Shown in pieces: positions 8,167 through 16,365 of a stretch of 58,403 nucleotides of DNA. Source of the stretch: JBBRMY01 sp038230595 (lineage in GTDB: Bacteria; Bacteroidota; Ignavibacteria; Tepidaquicellales; Tepidaquicellaceae); contig JBBRMY010000004.1 of NCBI GenBank assembly GCA_038230595.1, positions 1-58,403 on the forward strand. The letters are read 5' to 3'. Below the pieces are notes generated by a model. That model was given only the letters and a program-made list of their open reading frames with translations, did not search any database and was not told where the DNA came from. Every line of letters begins with the position of its first letter. The stretch's first letter is position 1. The translations under genes were made by a program, and so were the position numbers.

Positions 8167-9816
8167 ATGCAAAAAAGAATTTTTTGTTTTTTAGTTTTTT
8201 TAGCAGCAACTTTTACGCTTCAGTCCTTTGCTCAATCTCAAAAGGATGTTGTATTTCTTTTTGATAATTCAGGAAGTATGTCAGGCTTTTACAGGCAGGA
8301 GAACAGTGCTTTCAAGCTGTTTTCCAGAGCACTGATTAAAAATTCTGTGTCGCAGAATGATGATGCAAGCATTATGCTTTTCACAAAAAATGATCTGCAG
8401 AGAAAAATAGAATCACCGAAAATTTTATTTTCAGGTTCAGGTAAAGATCTTAACCTAACAGATGTCATCAGCAAGTTCACGCTTACAAAAGGCAATGACC
8501 AGGATTTTGGAAGCACCGATCTAATTGAAGCTATTGATAACGGCATTAAAGCGATAAAGCAAAAGACAGGAATTATCTGGCTGCTGACAGACAATATAAA
8601 TGATAACTCAGGCTCAGGAGATGCTTCGTACAAGAACACACTTGATTTTTATCTGCGTCTTAGAAATGATTCCGGCATTAAAAAAATATTAATGTTCCCT
8701 ATTCCCGATCATGTTTATGAAGACGGATTTACATCTGAAGGATATATTTTATACGGAATAGTTTATTCGAAAGAAGAACTTTCACAGGAAGACCTAGAAA
8801 AATATGATGGAATACTGCGGGGAGTCGGAATTAAGCAAAAAGCGATAACTTTAAAGCCGCTTGATATCGGAACAATAGTTCTTATTCCGAAAGTAACTCA
8901 GAGCAAGATAGCTCCGCTTAAATTATATTATGACGGGAAGAAAATAACCGGTTATGGATTTGATGAAGGAGAAAAAGTCCAGGAAACATTCAGTGATCTT
9001 TCACTTCGCTCTAATCTTTATCCGTATCTTATAAAAAGCGCGAAACTTTCTGTAAGGCTTTCTGATTTTAAGTCATCAGATTACTCAGTAAAATCTATGG
9101 GGACGCTTAACATAACTCCTTCATCCGTAAGCAATGTATCACCGGAAGGAGAAGTAAAGGGGTTCACGCTTTTATTCAACCTGCCTGAGATCACTCCAAG
9201 CTTTTCATTCAATACAATTTTCAAAGAAGATTTTACAGTAGGCGGTGATCTTTTACTTGAAGTTTCACAAGTCGATATATTACTTGATCAGGAATACATG
9301 AAAAGCTTTAGCACCCTATTTGCGCTCAACTCTGTTCCTGAAATTTTTCAGCCTATTCTAAAGGACAAAAAAATTGTAACAAGAATTCCACTTGAAGTGA
9401 GAGTTAAATACGGACCATGGAGAATTTTCGTACTGTTGGGATTAGCTGCATTAGTTTTAGGTGTAATTTCGTTCTTTCTGATACTCGCATTTAAAAGAAA
9501 AAGCTATACTCTTACACTTAACAACAATGAGAAGTTTGATTTTTTTATAAGCACACTTTCATCCTATGATGTGAACTACGGCTTTTCGGGGAGCTTAGGA
9601 AAAATAAAGAAATCACTCTTTGGCGGGCTTAGCTTTCAAAATTCGAGGCAGACAAATTCTCCTGGAAGATCTTTTGCTATGAGAACAAACGTTCCCTATG
9701 AAATTGAACTCACTGATGCAGAAATGAGGTCACAAAAAGTAATAATTTCTGTTGAAGAAACTTCAGAGAAAAAACAGGAGAACAGAGGTTCGGGTATAGG
9801 AAGTGATCTTTATTAA
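8167..9816 (+). CDS. Membrane-anchored von Willebrand factor A protein
   Basis: A signal peptide (about 1-22, ending QSFAQ) leads into a VWA domain. Its metal-ion (MIDAS) signature D33-N-S35-G-S37 is intact, followed by a threonine-rich segment and 'GIIWLLTDN' as the later acidic site. After about 200 residues of beta-rich sequence, one transmembrane helix (about 420-441, VLLGLAALVLGVISFFLIL) leads to a C-terminal cytoplasmic part of about 105 residues. The expected topology is periplasmic VWA with a cytoplasmic tail. That tail could contact the cytoplasmic propeller encoded just upstream. The end overlaps the convergent toxin gene by 4 bp. Ligand unknown. Confidence 0.8.
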   Translation: MQKRIFCFLVFLAATFTLQSFAQSQKDVVFLFDNSGSMSGFYRQENSAFKLFSRALIKNSVSQNDDASIMLFTKNDLQRKIESPKILFSGSGKDLNLTDVISKFTLTKGNDQDFGSTDLIEAIDNGIKAIKQKTGIIWLLTDNINDNSGSGDASYKNTLDFYLRLRNDSGIKKILMFPIPDHVYEDGFTSEGYILYGIVYSKEELSQEDLEKYDGILRGVGIKQKAITLKPLDIGTIVLIPKVTQSKIAPLKLYYDGKKITGYGFDEGEKVQETFSDLSLRSNLYPYLIKSAKLSVRLSDFKSSDYSVKSMGTLNITPSSVSNVSPEGEVKGFTLLFNLPEITPSFSFNTIFKEDFTVGGDLLLEVSQVDILLDQEYMKSFSTLFALNSVPEIFQPILKDKKIVTRIPLEVRVKYGPWRIFVLLGLAALVLGVISFFLILAFKRKSYTLTLNNNEKFDFFISTLSSYDVNYGFSGSLGKIKKSLFGGLSFQNSRQTNSPGRSFAMRTNVPYEIELTDAEMRSQKVIISVEETSEKKQENRGSGIGSDLY

Positions 9817-10247
9817 ACCGAAAGGTGCGATTCTTCGCGAATAAGCTTTAATCCTAAATTTACGCTTTCAAAATGCCTGTCATTAGTAATTATATATTTT
9901 ACATTTGCAGAAAGCATTATTGACATACTGGTAAAGTCGGTAAAGGATATTTTTGGCTTATCACTATATCTGAATTTCATTTCAAGAGCATCATAAAAGA
10001 ATTTTTTTTCTACCCAACGTTTGTCAACAGAGGTACCGTTTACAATTATTTCTGAAAATTCTTTAGCCGGTTTAATACCTGCTCTTACAGAAAGCAATGT
10101 TATAGTCTCATCTAAAATATAATCGGACGTAATAAGCCTAGTTCTATTTTTCCAAAGTACATCAAAGAGCTTTACCACCTGCTCGTGATGTTCATCATCT
10201 GAATCCATAAGCGCTTTAAATCCCCATGTATCAACGAATATGGTCAT
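9813..10247 (-). CDS. PIN-domain toxin (VapC-like ribonuclease)
   Basis: The 144-aa protein has the PIN nuclease acidic set: D6 (IFVDTWGF), E47 (LDETITLL), D104 (SFTDFTSM) and D123 (ITNDRHF). Family members cut RNA in a metal-dependent way and act as toxins of type II toxin-antitoxin pairs. Its ATG overlaps the stop of the upstream gene as ATGA (10244-10247), the usual antitoxin-toxin coupling. Length and motif spacing are normal, so it is probably active. The RNA target cannot be inferred. It is convergent with the VWA gene. Confidence 0.88.
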   Translation of the reverse strand: MTIFVDTWGFKALMDSDDEHHEQVVKLFDVLWKNRTRLITSDYILDETITLLSVRAGIKPAKEFSEIIVNGTSVDKRWVEKKFFYDALEMKFRYSDKPKISFTDFTSMSIMLSANVKYIITNDRHFESVNLGLKLIREESHLSV

Positions 10248-10699
10248 GATGCGTAGATAACATTATCTAATTCTTCATTGGACATTTTTCCAATTTTTAC
10301 TATACCTGCAAGTCTTGAGAAAGGGTTTACAGATTCGTTGACTTCCGTTTTTTTCTCAGAGGATTTTATAAATTTTGTACCGGTTCTGAAAAATTTTCCT
10401 TTTATCTTACCGCGTGAACCTGTTTTTTTATAACCACGTTTTTCCATTTCCTGACCTACCAAATAACCAAAATATTTATTGAAATCATGCTGACGATTTT
10501 TTAGTGATGGTGTTTTTGTACAGGCATCATTATATATTTCCTCAGCCTCCTTTGTAATAGCACCAACAGGCGGAATACCATATTCTACAAGCTTTTCCAT
10601 AACTTTTATAGTAGATTTATCTTTTAACAGATCATAAAGTTTTTGCTCTATTTCTGAGAATTCAAAGTATTTGTATGGGTTTTTTGATTGATTTTTCAT
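10244..10699 (-). CDS. Probable antitoxin partner of the PIN toxin (unusual, 151 aa)
   Basis: The protein lies directly upstream of, and overlapping, the PIN gene, so it is most likely the antitoxin. It does not show an obvious AbrB, RHH or MetJ N-terminus. Instead there is an alpha-helical first 90 residues (MKNQSKNPYKYFEFSEIEQK...), a very basic stretch (YKKTGSRGKIKGKFFRTGTK) that may bind nucleic acid, and a C-terminal tail 'NPFSRLAGIVKIGKMSNEEL' like the toxin-wrapping tails of VapB-type antitoxins. It is longer than usual VapB (70-90 aa). Repeats in the leader suggest autoregulation. The role is inferred mainly from context. Confidence 0.65.
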   Translation of the reverse strand: MKNQSKNPYKYFEFSEIEQKLYDLLKDKSTIKVMEKLVEYGIPPVGAITKEAEEIYNDACTKTPSLKNRQHDFNKYFGYLVGQEMEKRGYKKTGSRGKIKGKFFRTGTKFIKSSEKKTEVNESVNPFSRLAGIVKIGKMSNEELDNVIYAS

Positions 10700-10700
10700 T

Positions 10701-10748
10701 TTTAGATAGCTTTAGATGTATAAAATTTAGATGTTGCTTTTTAGATGT
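10701..10748 (-). promoter_or_regulatory. Reiterated ACATCTAAA leader, putative operator of the toxin-antitoxin operon
   Basis: Read on the minus strand, ACATCTAAA occurs three times (10740-10748, 10726-10734 and 10711-10719, spaced 14-15 bp). A variant, CTATCTAAA (10701-10709), lies right before the antitoxin ATG at 10697-10699. Regular spacing at a toxin-antitoxin start suggests binding sites for the antitoxin or complex. This is inference; no -10/-33 element is certain. Confidence 0.5.
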
Positions 10749-10845
10749 ATTAATTTACACGTTTTTTTATAAATTATCAAGTCTTTTATAGATTGCAGCT
10801 GAATACTTTATTTTTAATTTAAGGTGTGAAGTAGCATGTAAAATC

Positions 10846-10880
10846 AAAAAGCAGAAATCGAATTTTCAATTTCTGCTTTT
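10846..10880 (-). terminator. Bidirectional-looking terminator after the response regulator
   Basis: AAAAGCAGAAAT (10847-10858) pairs with ATTTCTGCTTTT (10869-10880), a 12-bp perfect stem with a 10-base loop. On the minus strand it ends in CTTTTTGATTTT, 22 bp after the response-regulator stop. The plus-strand side lacks a proper T-run. Confidence 0.75.
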
Positions 10881-10901
10881 AAAAAATAAAATAAATTGTT
10901 T

Positions 10902-11345
10902 TTACAGATCTGGGGATTGATTGATCAGCATCCAGTACATGCCTGACTGAGTAATAGCAGTTGAGAAATTATCGAAGTCAACAGGTTTTACTATATAGCT
11001 GTTAACGCCTAACTCATAGCATTTTTCTATATCCGGATGTTCTCTTGATGAGGTGAGAACAACTACAGGAATTTTCTTGGTAACAGGGTCAGATTTTATT
11101 TTTTCAAGTACTTCAAGTCCATCAACTTTCGGCATTTTAAGATCGAGCATAATAAGCTTTGGCTTTATCTCAACGTCCCTTCCTTCATAATCTCCTTTTC
11201 CAAAAAGAAAATTAAGTGCCTGTTCACCGTCGGACAGATGTTTGATCTTATTAGCAATATTGCTTTTACGAAGAGCACGGATAGTTATTTCAGCATCATT
11301 CTCATTATCTTCTATAAGAAGGATCTCAACTAAGGTATTTTCCAT
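10902..11345 (-). CDS. Single-domain response regulator (CheY/Rcp1-like)
   Basis: The 147-aa protein is a lone receiver domain. It has the acidic pair E12/D13, phospho-acceptor D68 in 'IMLDLKMPKVDG', T98 in 'VVLTSS' and K120 in 'YIVKPVD'. The insertion 'FGKGDYEGRD' and the 'DLKMPKVDG' style are typical of the Rcp1 type that pairs with phytochrome-like or PAS kinases. It has no output domain and probably signals by protein contact. It lies 64 bp downstream of a histidine kinase gene in the same direction, its likely phosphodonor, and upstream of a strong terminator. Confidence 0.93.
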   Translation of the reverse strand: MENTLVEILLIEDNENDAEITIRALRKSNIANKIKHLSDGEQALNFLFGKGDYEGRDVEIKPKLIMLDLKMPKVDGLEVLEKIKSDPVTKKIPVVVLTSSREHPDIEKCYELGVNSYIVKPVDFDNFSTAITQSGMYWMLINQSPDL

Positions 11346-11409
11346 TTTTTATATTTGGTTCTTATTTCTTATTTCTTATTTCTTAAATATTACTCACAAT
11401 ATGTTTAAA

Positions 11410-12306
11410 TCAGCATGGCAAAGAAAAGCAAAACGAAGAACCTTTTCCAAGTTCTCCTTTAGCCCATATTTTACCATCGTGCTTGTCTATGATTCTTTTT
11501 GAAATTGCCAGACCGACTCCTGTTCCCGGATATTCTTTTTCATTATGCAGTCTTTGAAAAACTCCGAATAATTTATTTACATACAGCATGTCAAATCCAA
11601 TTCCATTATCCGTAATACAATATTCAACAAATTCTTTATTGTTCTCAGTAATTTTTTTACCGGATATGTCTATTACCGGATGCTCATTCTTGAAAGAATA
11701 TTTTACAGCATTACTTAAAAGATTAGTAAGAACGCTGCTTAATAAGTTTTCATCTCCAAGCACGTCAGGCAGTTCATTAACAATTATTTTAGCATGATGA
11801 GAAGATATCTTTGCATATTCATCGACAATATTATTTACAAATTCATTCATATTAATACGGCTTTTCCTCATTTCCTTTTTGCTTAACCGGGAAAATGTAA
11901 GCAGATCATCAATAAGCACTCCCATTTTTACTGCGCTCTTCTGTATAATGCCCAACAACCTTTGTCCATTCTCATCTAACACATTAATATAATCCTCTTC
12001 AAGCATTTGTGAATAGCTGCCAATAGCACGAAGTGGAGCGCGGAGATCATGAGACACAGAATAAGAAAATGCTTCAAGTTCCTTATTTACTTCAAGAAGC
12101 TTAGCTTCGGTTCTTTTCAGATCTTCATTTGAGCGCAAAAGCTCAACAGCTCTTTTTTCCTTTTCATTATTTTGATGTTCTAGCTCAATATTTGCTTTTA
12201 AAAGCTCAGCTGCACGCTTTTCTTTTTCTTCGATCATTAAAGCAAGCTGCTTATTAGATTCCATGATCTGAGCTTCATGCTTATTTAACAATTCTTCATC
12301 TTTCAT
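11410..12306 (-). CDS. Soluble histidine kinase with coiled-coil input
   Basis: The 298-aa kinase lacks membrane spans and a PAS or GAF domain. Residues about 1-78 form a coiled coil with a duplicated block (EKEKRAAELLKANIELEHQ then EKEKRAVELLRSNEDL). The HisKA H-box follows with H86 in 'SYSVSHDLRAPLRAIG', then the ATPase N-box 'NLLSNAVKYS', G1 'DNGIGFD' and G2 'GTGVGLAI'. It should autophosphorylate and pass the phosphate to the receiver encoded next. The short form suggests its signal comes through a partner bound to the coiled coil. Confidence 0.92.
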   Translation of the reverse strand: MKDEELLNKHEAQIMESNKQLALMIEEKEKRAAELLKANIELEHQNNEKEKRAVELLRSNEDLKRTEAKLLEVNKELEAFSYSVSHDLRAPLRAIGSYSQMLEEDYINVLDENGQRLLGIIQKSAVKMGVLIDDLLTFSRLSKKEMRKSRINMNEFVNNIVDEYAKISSHHAKIIVNELPDVLGDENLLSSVLTNLLSNAVKYSFKNEHPVIDISGKKITENNKEFVEYCITDNGIGFDMLYVNKLFGVFQRLHNEKEYPGTGVGLAISKRIIDKHDGKIWAKGELGKGSSFCFSLPC

Positions 12307-12577
12307 TTTAAATTAAACTGCTCTAAGGTTTTAAGATGTGGAAAATAATCAGAAATTGAACTTTCAATATATTTAAGAATAATTCTTTAAACAACAATAA
12401 ATTTGAGTAACTTAATTAATTATCCGGTCTATAATTGCTCCGGCTTAAAAAGTGAGAAATGCTTTTGTTTGATACGGTGTTTCAATTTATAACATTCGGG
12501 AATGCTTATTTATTTTATGTTTTGATACTTATTTTAAGATGAGATGGATGCTGAGAATTATTTAAAAGAATGGAGTA

Positions 12578-15500
12578 GTGTTCTGGATAAATTGTAATAG
12601 TTTAAAAATAGTGGTCAATAAATTTTCTAAAAAATACAGTTCAATAATTTGTTTTAGTTTTCTCCTTCTGATCATTTCGGCAGGTTTTGGTGCTGATCTG
12701 TATGCACAGCAGAATCCAAACAAAAAATCTTTCAATACAAAGCTGACTTATAAAGATACACTTGTGGATATGAATGAAAGGTTCATTATTCAGTTCAGTG
12801 AGCTGGTATATCTTAATTATAACACAATATTAAAGCCTGCCGATGATTACAGGATAGATTATAAAACAGGCAAAATACATCTGGATCCATTTATATATAC
12901 CCGCTATTCACTGGATACTTTTCAGATATACAATCTAAAAATAGAATATGATGTTTTCCCGTATAATTTTAAAAGAGAATATTCCAATTTTGAAATCATC
13001 ACTGAAAAAGATAGCGTAACGGGAGACACGGTAGAGATCGCAACAAAAAGAACTGATCTAATGGAAAGTCTGTTTGAAGGTACAAGCCTTGAGAAATCAG
13101 GAAGTCTTTTCCGGGGACTTACAATAGGATCTAACAGAGATCTCACCCTTAACTCCGGTTTTCGATTACAGCTGAATGGAAAGCTGACAAATGATATCGA
13201 GATCGTTGCAGCACTTACTGATGAAAACACTCCCATACAGCCCGAAGGAAATACTCAGAAGCTTCAGGAACTTGATAAAGTTTTTATTGAAGTAAAAAAC
13301 AAAAAAACGATCGCTACTATCGGAGATATAAATGTTAATTTTGAAAATACAAATTTTGCAAATTTTTCCAGAAAGATACAGGGCGCAAAAGGTTATACAG
13401 CATTTGATTTCGGAGACATTCAGCTGACGGGAGCTGTTGCGAGAGGAAAGTTCAATACAAATGTATTCACAGGAAAAGACGGAGTACAGGGTCCTTACAG
13501 GCTGATCGGAAAAGATAATGAAACAACTTTATTGGTTCTTTCAGGAACTGAAAAAGTTTATCTGAACGGAGTCCAGATGGTAAGAGGAGACCAGGCTGAC
13601 TATACTATTGATTACGGTATTGGCGAAATAACTTTTACAAATAAAAGACTGATAACTTCTAACTCGAGAATTACTGTTGATTTCGAATACTCTGACAGAA
13701 AATATTCAAGGATGTTGATAGCAGGAAAAAATGGTCTTAAGTTCGGAAATGATAAATTTGGAGTTGGTATTACATTCATTAATGAATCAGACAATCCGGA
13801 TAAGACTATTGATTTTACTCTTTCAGATGCAGACAAGATACTTCTGCAGAATGCAGGCGATGATAAGTTTAAAGCAATTCGTTCCGGTGTAACATTTGTA
13901 GGTCTTGATTCATTAGGTAGAAGTAAGGGAGTTTATGTTCTCGTCGATACAATTGTCGGGGGTGTACAGGATACTGTATACCGTTATGATCCGGGAAATG
14001 TGAATGCACAATACCAGGTAGGATTTACCTATGTAGGTCCGGGCAAAGGTGACTATACAAAGGAAACAATTTTCAAATATAACTTTGTCGGAATAAAGCA
14101 GGGAGATTATCAGCCAATAGTTTTTATTCCTATTCCGACATCATATCAACTTGGTGATATCTCTCTTAATTATTCTTCTTCACCGAAAAATGAATTTTAT
14201 TTAAATCTTGAAGGCGCATTTTCATCTCTGAATAAGAACAAGGTTTCAATTACAGATGTTACTCAGAAAGGAACTGCAATAAACGGGCTGATTGGATTTA
14301 AAAAAGAAAAGTTTAATCTCGCAGGATTAAATTTAAAAAGTGTTGAGCTTAATTTTCGTGAAAGAGTTATAAACCGTGCATTTAATACTCTGGAAAGGCT
14401 GAACACTATAGAATTTGACAGGACCTATGATATCCAGGATTCAACTAACTTAACAGAAGAGCTCCGCGAAGGAAATTTGAAATTCTCACCTAACAAGTAT
14501 ATGAACCTTTCCGGACTATACGGAATGCTTAAAAGAGGAAATGATTTTACAGCGCTAAGAACGAATGCAGGAGTTTTTCTAAAAGATGATTCATTAAAGC
14601 TGCCAACTCTCAACTATGTAGTTGATATCGTGAATTCGGAAAATTTTGTGACTGGCTCAAAAAGCAAATGGGTGAAGCAAGCGGGGGAGCTGAATTACTT
14701 TAAGCTGTTTAACGTGCAAAGCTCAAATCCTTCTAGGATTTATACTAGCTTTTTCTTTAATAATGAGAACAGGAAAAATAATTTTAACTTACCTACACGG
14801 GACAGTCTTGACCCGGGAAGCTTTACTTTCACTGAATACAGACCAATTATTGCTTTTGAAAATATTTTTAACTTTGATATATCGGGCGAATACAATTTCC
14901 GCACTGACCAGCTTTCTGATAACGGTGTGATAAAAGATCTGTCAAACACTTACACTCAGCTATACGGCTTGAAGTATAACGGTCTTTCATGGTTCAGACC
15001 TGAAATAAATCTTACAATAAGAGACAAAAAATATTCTCCGGATTTCCTTGCAAAAGGAAATTCGGATAATCAGACTGTTCTGGTTAATTCCATAGTAAGA
15101 CTTGATCCTTTCAACAGCGCTGTTCAAACAGACCTGCTTTATAATGTTTCCAGCGAGAGATCTGCAAAGCTTGAAAAATTATTTGTACTGGTACCTATAG
15201 GACAGGGAAATTATATTTATCTGGGAGACCTGAATTCGAATGGGATCCAGGATGAAAATGAATTCACTCTGACTAACAACAATGACGGAACATATGTCAG
15301 AATTAATCTTCCGACTGATAAGCTGTTCCCTATCATTGATGTAAATACCTCTGCAAGAGTAATACTCAGACCTTCACGATATCTGAATATTAAAAGCGGT
15401 TCTATTATAGGTGACCTTGTAAATAATTTTACTTCAGAATCTTATTACAGAATAGATGAAAAGAGCAAAGACCCGGTTTCATCTGATCTCTATTTTTTAA

Positions 15501-16183
15501 GAACAGGTGCATTTCTCAGTGATTCAAATACAATAATCGGAACGCAGGTATTCCAGCAGGATCTGAATTTTTTTGAATATAATCCCGGGTATTCTTTAAA
15601 GCTAAGATTTCTTCAGCAAAAAGGACTCACTCAATACAGCAGCGGAAATGAAAGATCGCTTTCCATTCAGCGCTCAGGAAAATTAAAGATAGGGGTTGCA
15701 AAAGATATTACTACACAGCTTGAGTATGTCAACAAGATCGACAGAAATATTGCTCCCGTAATTTCAGTAAGGAACAGAAATATTGACGGTGATGCATTTA
15801 ACACTGATCTCTCATACCGACCGGTTCAGCAGATAGAGTCAGGACTGCAGCTTAATTTTATCCGGGCAACTGATACATATCCGACAACTCCGAACCTTGC
15901 AAATATAAATCAGCAGATACTGAGATTCATATATTCATTTGCCCAACTTGGAAGGCTGAGGTTAGAGATCGAAAGAGATGAAGTCAGGTTGACTAATAGC
16001 TCAATTAACATTCCTTATGAGCTTACAAACGGAAGAGTAAGTGGAAAAAGCTATTTCTGGAGGGGGATTTTTGATTATAACTTGAGTAAAAATATTCAGG
16101 CATCTGTGAATTATGACGGAAGGATCGAAGGCGGAAGAAATGCAATTCATACCGGAAGAGCTGAAGTAAGAGCATTTTTCTAA
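12578..16183 (+). CDS. Large probable outer-membrane beta-barrel protein (1201 aa)
   Basis: A signal peptide (SIICFSFLLLIISAGFGADLYAQ) follows a short basic N-terminus. GTG at 12578 gives the longest frame; GTG at 12611 is an equally good start. The mature protein is beta-rich throughout, with amphipathic Y/F-containing strands and a terminal phenylalanine (RAEVRAFF), as in barrel proteins. Region about 165-250 ('GSLFRGLTIGSNRDLTLNSG', 'TPIQPEGNTQ', 'IGDINVNF') resembles the repeated domain of SprA-like gliding/type IX-linked surface proteins in FCB bacteria; this likeness is from memory. The following 576-aa inner-membrane protein may be its partner. Exact function unknown. Confidence 0.7.
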   Translation: MFWINCNSLKIVVNKFSKKYSSIICFSFLLLIISAGFGADLYAQQNPNKKSFNTKLTYKDTLVDMNERFIIQFSELVYLNYNTILKPADDYRIDYKTGKIHLDPFIYTRYSLDTFQIYNLKIEYDVFPYNFKREYSNFEIITEKDSVTGDTVEIATKRTDLMESLFEGTSLEKSGSLFRGLTIGSNRDLTLNSGFRLQLNGKLTNDIEIVAALTDENTPIQPEGNTQKLQELDKVFIEVKNKKTIATIGDINVNFENTNFANFSRKIQGAKGYTAFDFGDIQLTGAVARGKFNTNVFTGKDGVQGPYRLIGKDNETTLLVLSGTEKVYLNGVQMVRGDQADYTIDYGIGEITFTNKRLITSNSRITVDFEYSDRKYSRMLIAGKNGLKFGNDKFGVGITFINESDNPDKTIDFTLSDADKILLQNAGDDKFKAIRSGVTFVGLDSLGRSKGVYVLVDTIVGGVQDTVYRYDPGNVNAQYQVGFTYVGPGKGDYTKETIFKYNFVGIKQGDYQPIVFIPIPTSYQLGDISLNYSSSPKNEFYLNLEGAFSSLNKNKVSITDVTQKGTAINGLIGFKKEKFNLAGLNLKSVELNFRERVINRAFNTLERLNTIEFDRTYDIQDSTNLTEELREGNLKFSPNKYMNLSGLYGMLKRGNDFTALRTNAGVFLKDDSLKLPTLNYVVDIVNSENFVTGSKSKWVKQAGELNYFKLFNVQSSNPSRIYTSFFFNNENRKNNFNLPTRDSLDPGSFTFTEYRPIIAFENIFNFDISGEYNFRTDQLSDNGVIKDLSNTYTQLYGLKYNGLSWFRPEINLTIRDKKYSPDFLAKGNSDNQTVLVNSIVRLDPFNSAVQTDLLYNVSSERSAKLEKLFVLVPIGQGNYIYLGDLNSNGIQDENEFTLTNNNDGTYVRINLPTDKLFPIIDVNTSARVILRPSRYLNIKSGSIIGDLVNNFTSESYYRIDEKSKDPVSSDLYFLRTGAFLSDSNTIIGTQVFQQDLNFFEYNPGYSLKLRFLQQKGLTQYSSGNERSLSIQRSGKLKIGVAKDITTQLEYVNKIDRNIAPVISVRNRNIDGDAFNTDLSYRPVQQIESGLQLNFIRATDTYPTTPNLANINQQILRFIYSFAQLGRLRLEIERDEVRLTNSSINIPYELTNGRVSGKSYFWRGIFDYNLSKNIQASVNYDGRIEGGRNAIHTGRAEVRAFF

Positions 16184-16365
16184 AGAATTTTCTGCAAAAT
16201 ATTCAAAATCCTTCTAAATTACTTATAGATGGAACATTTATCGATAATTATTATTTAAATAATATAGATAATTGGATTTAATATTTTAAATTTGATGTTT
16301 AAATTGATATTTAACGTTGATTTTTAATACCTATTCTTAAACTGAGTAGAAATCAAAAATAGTCA

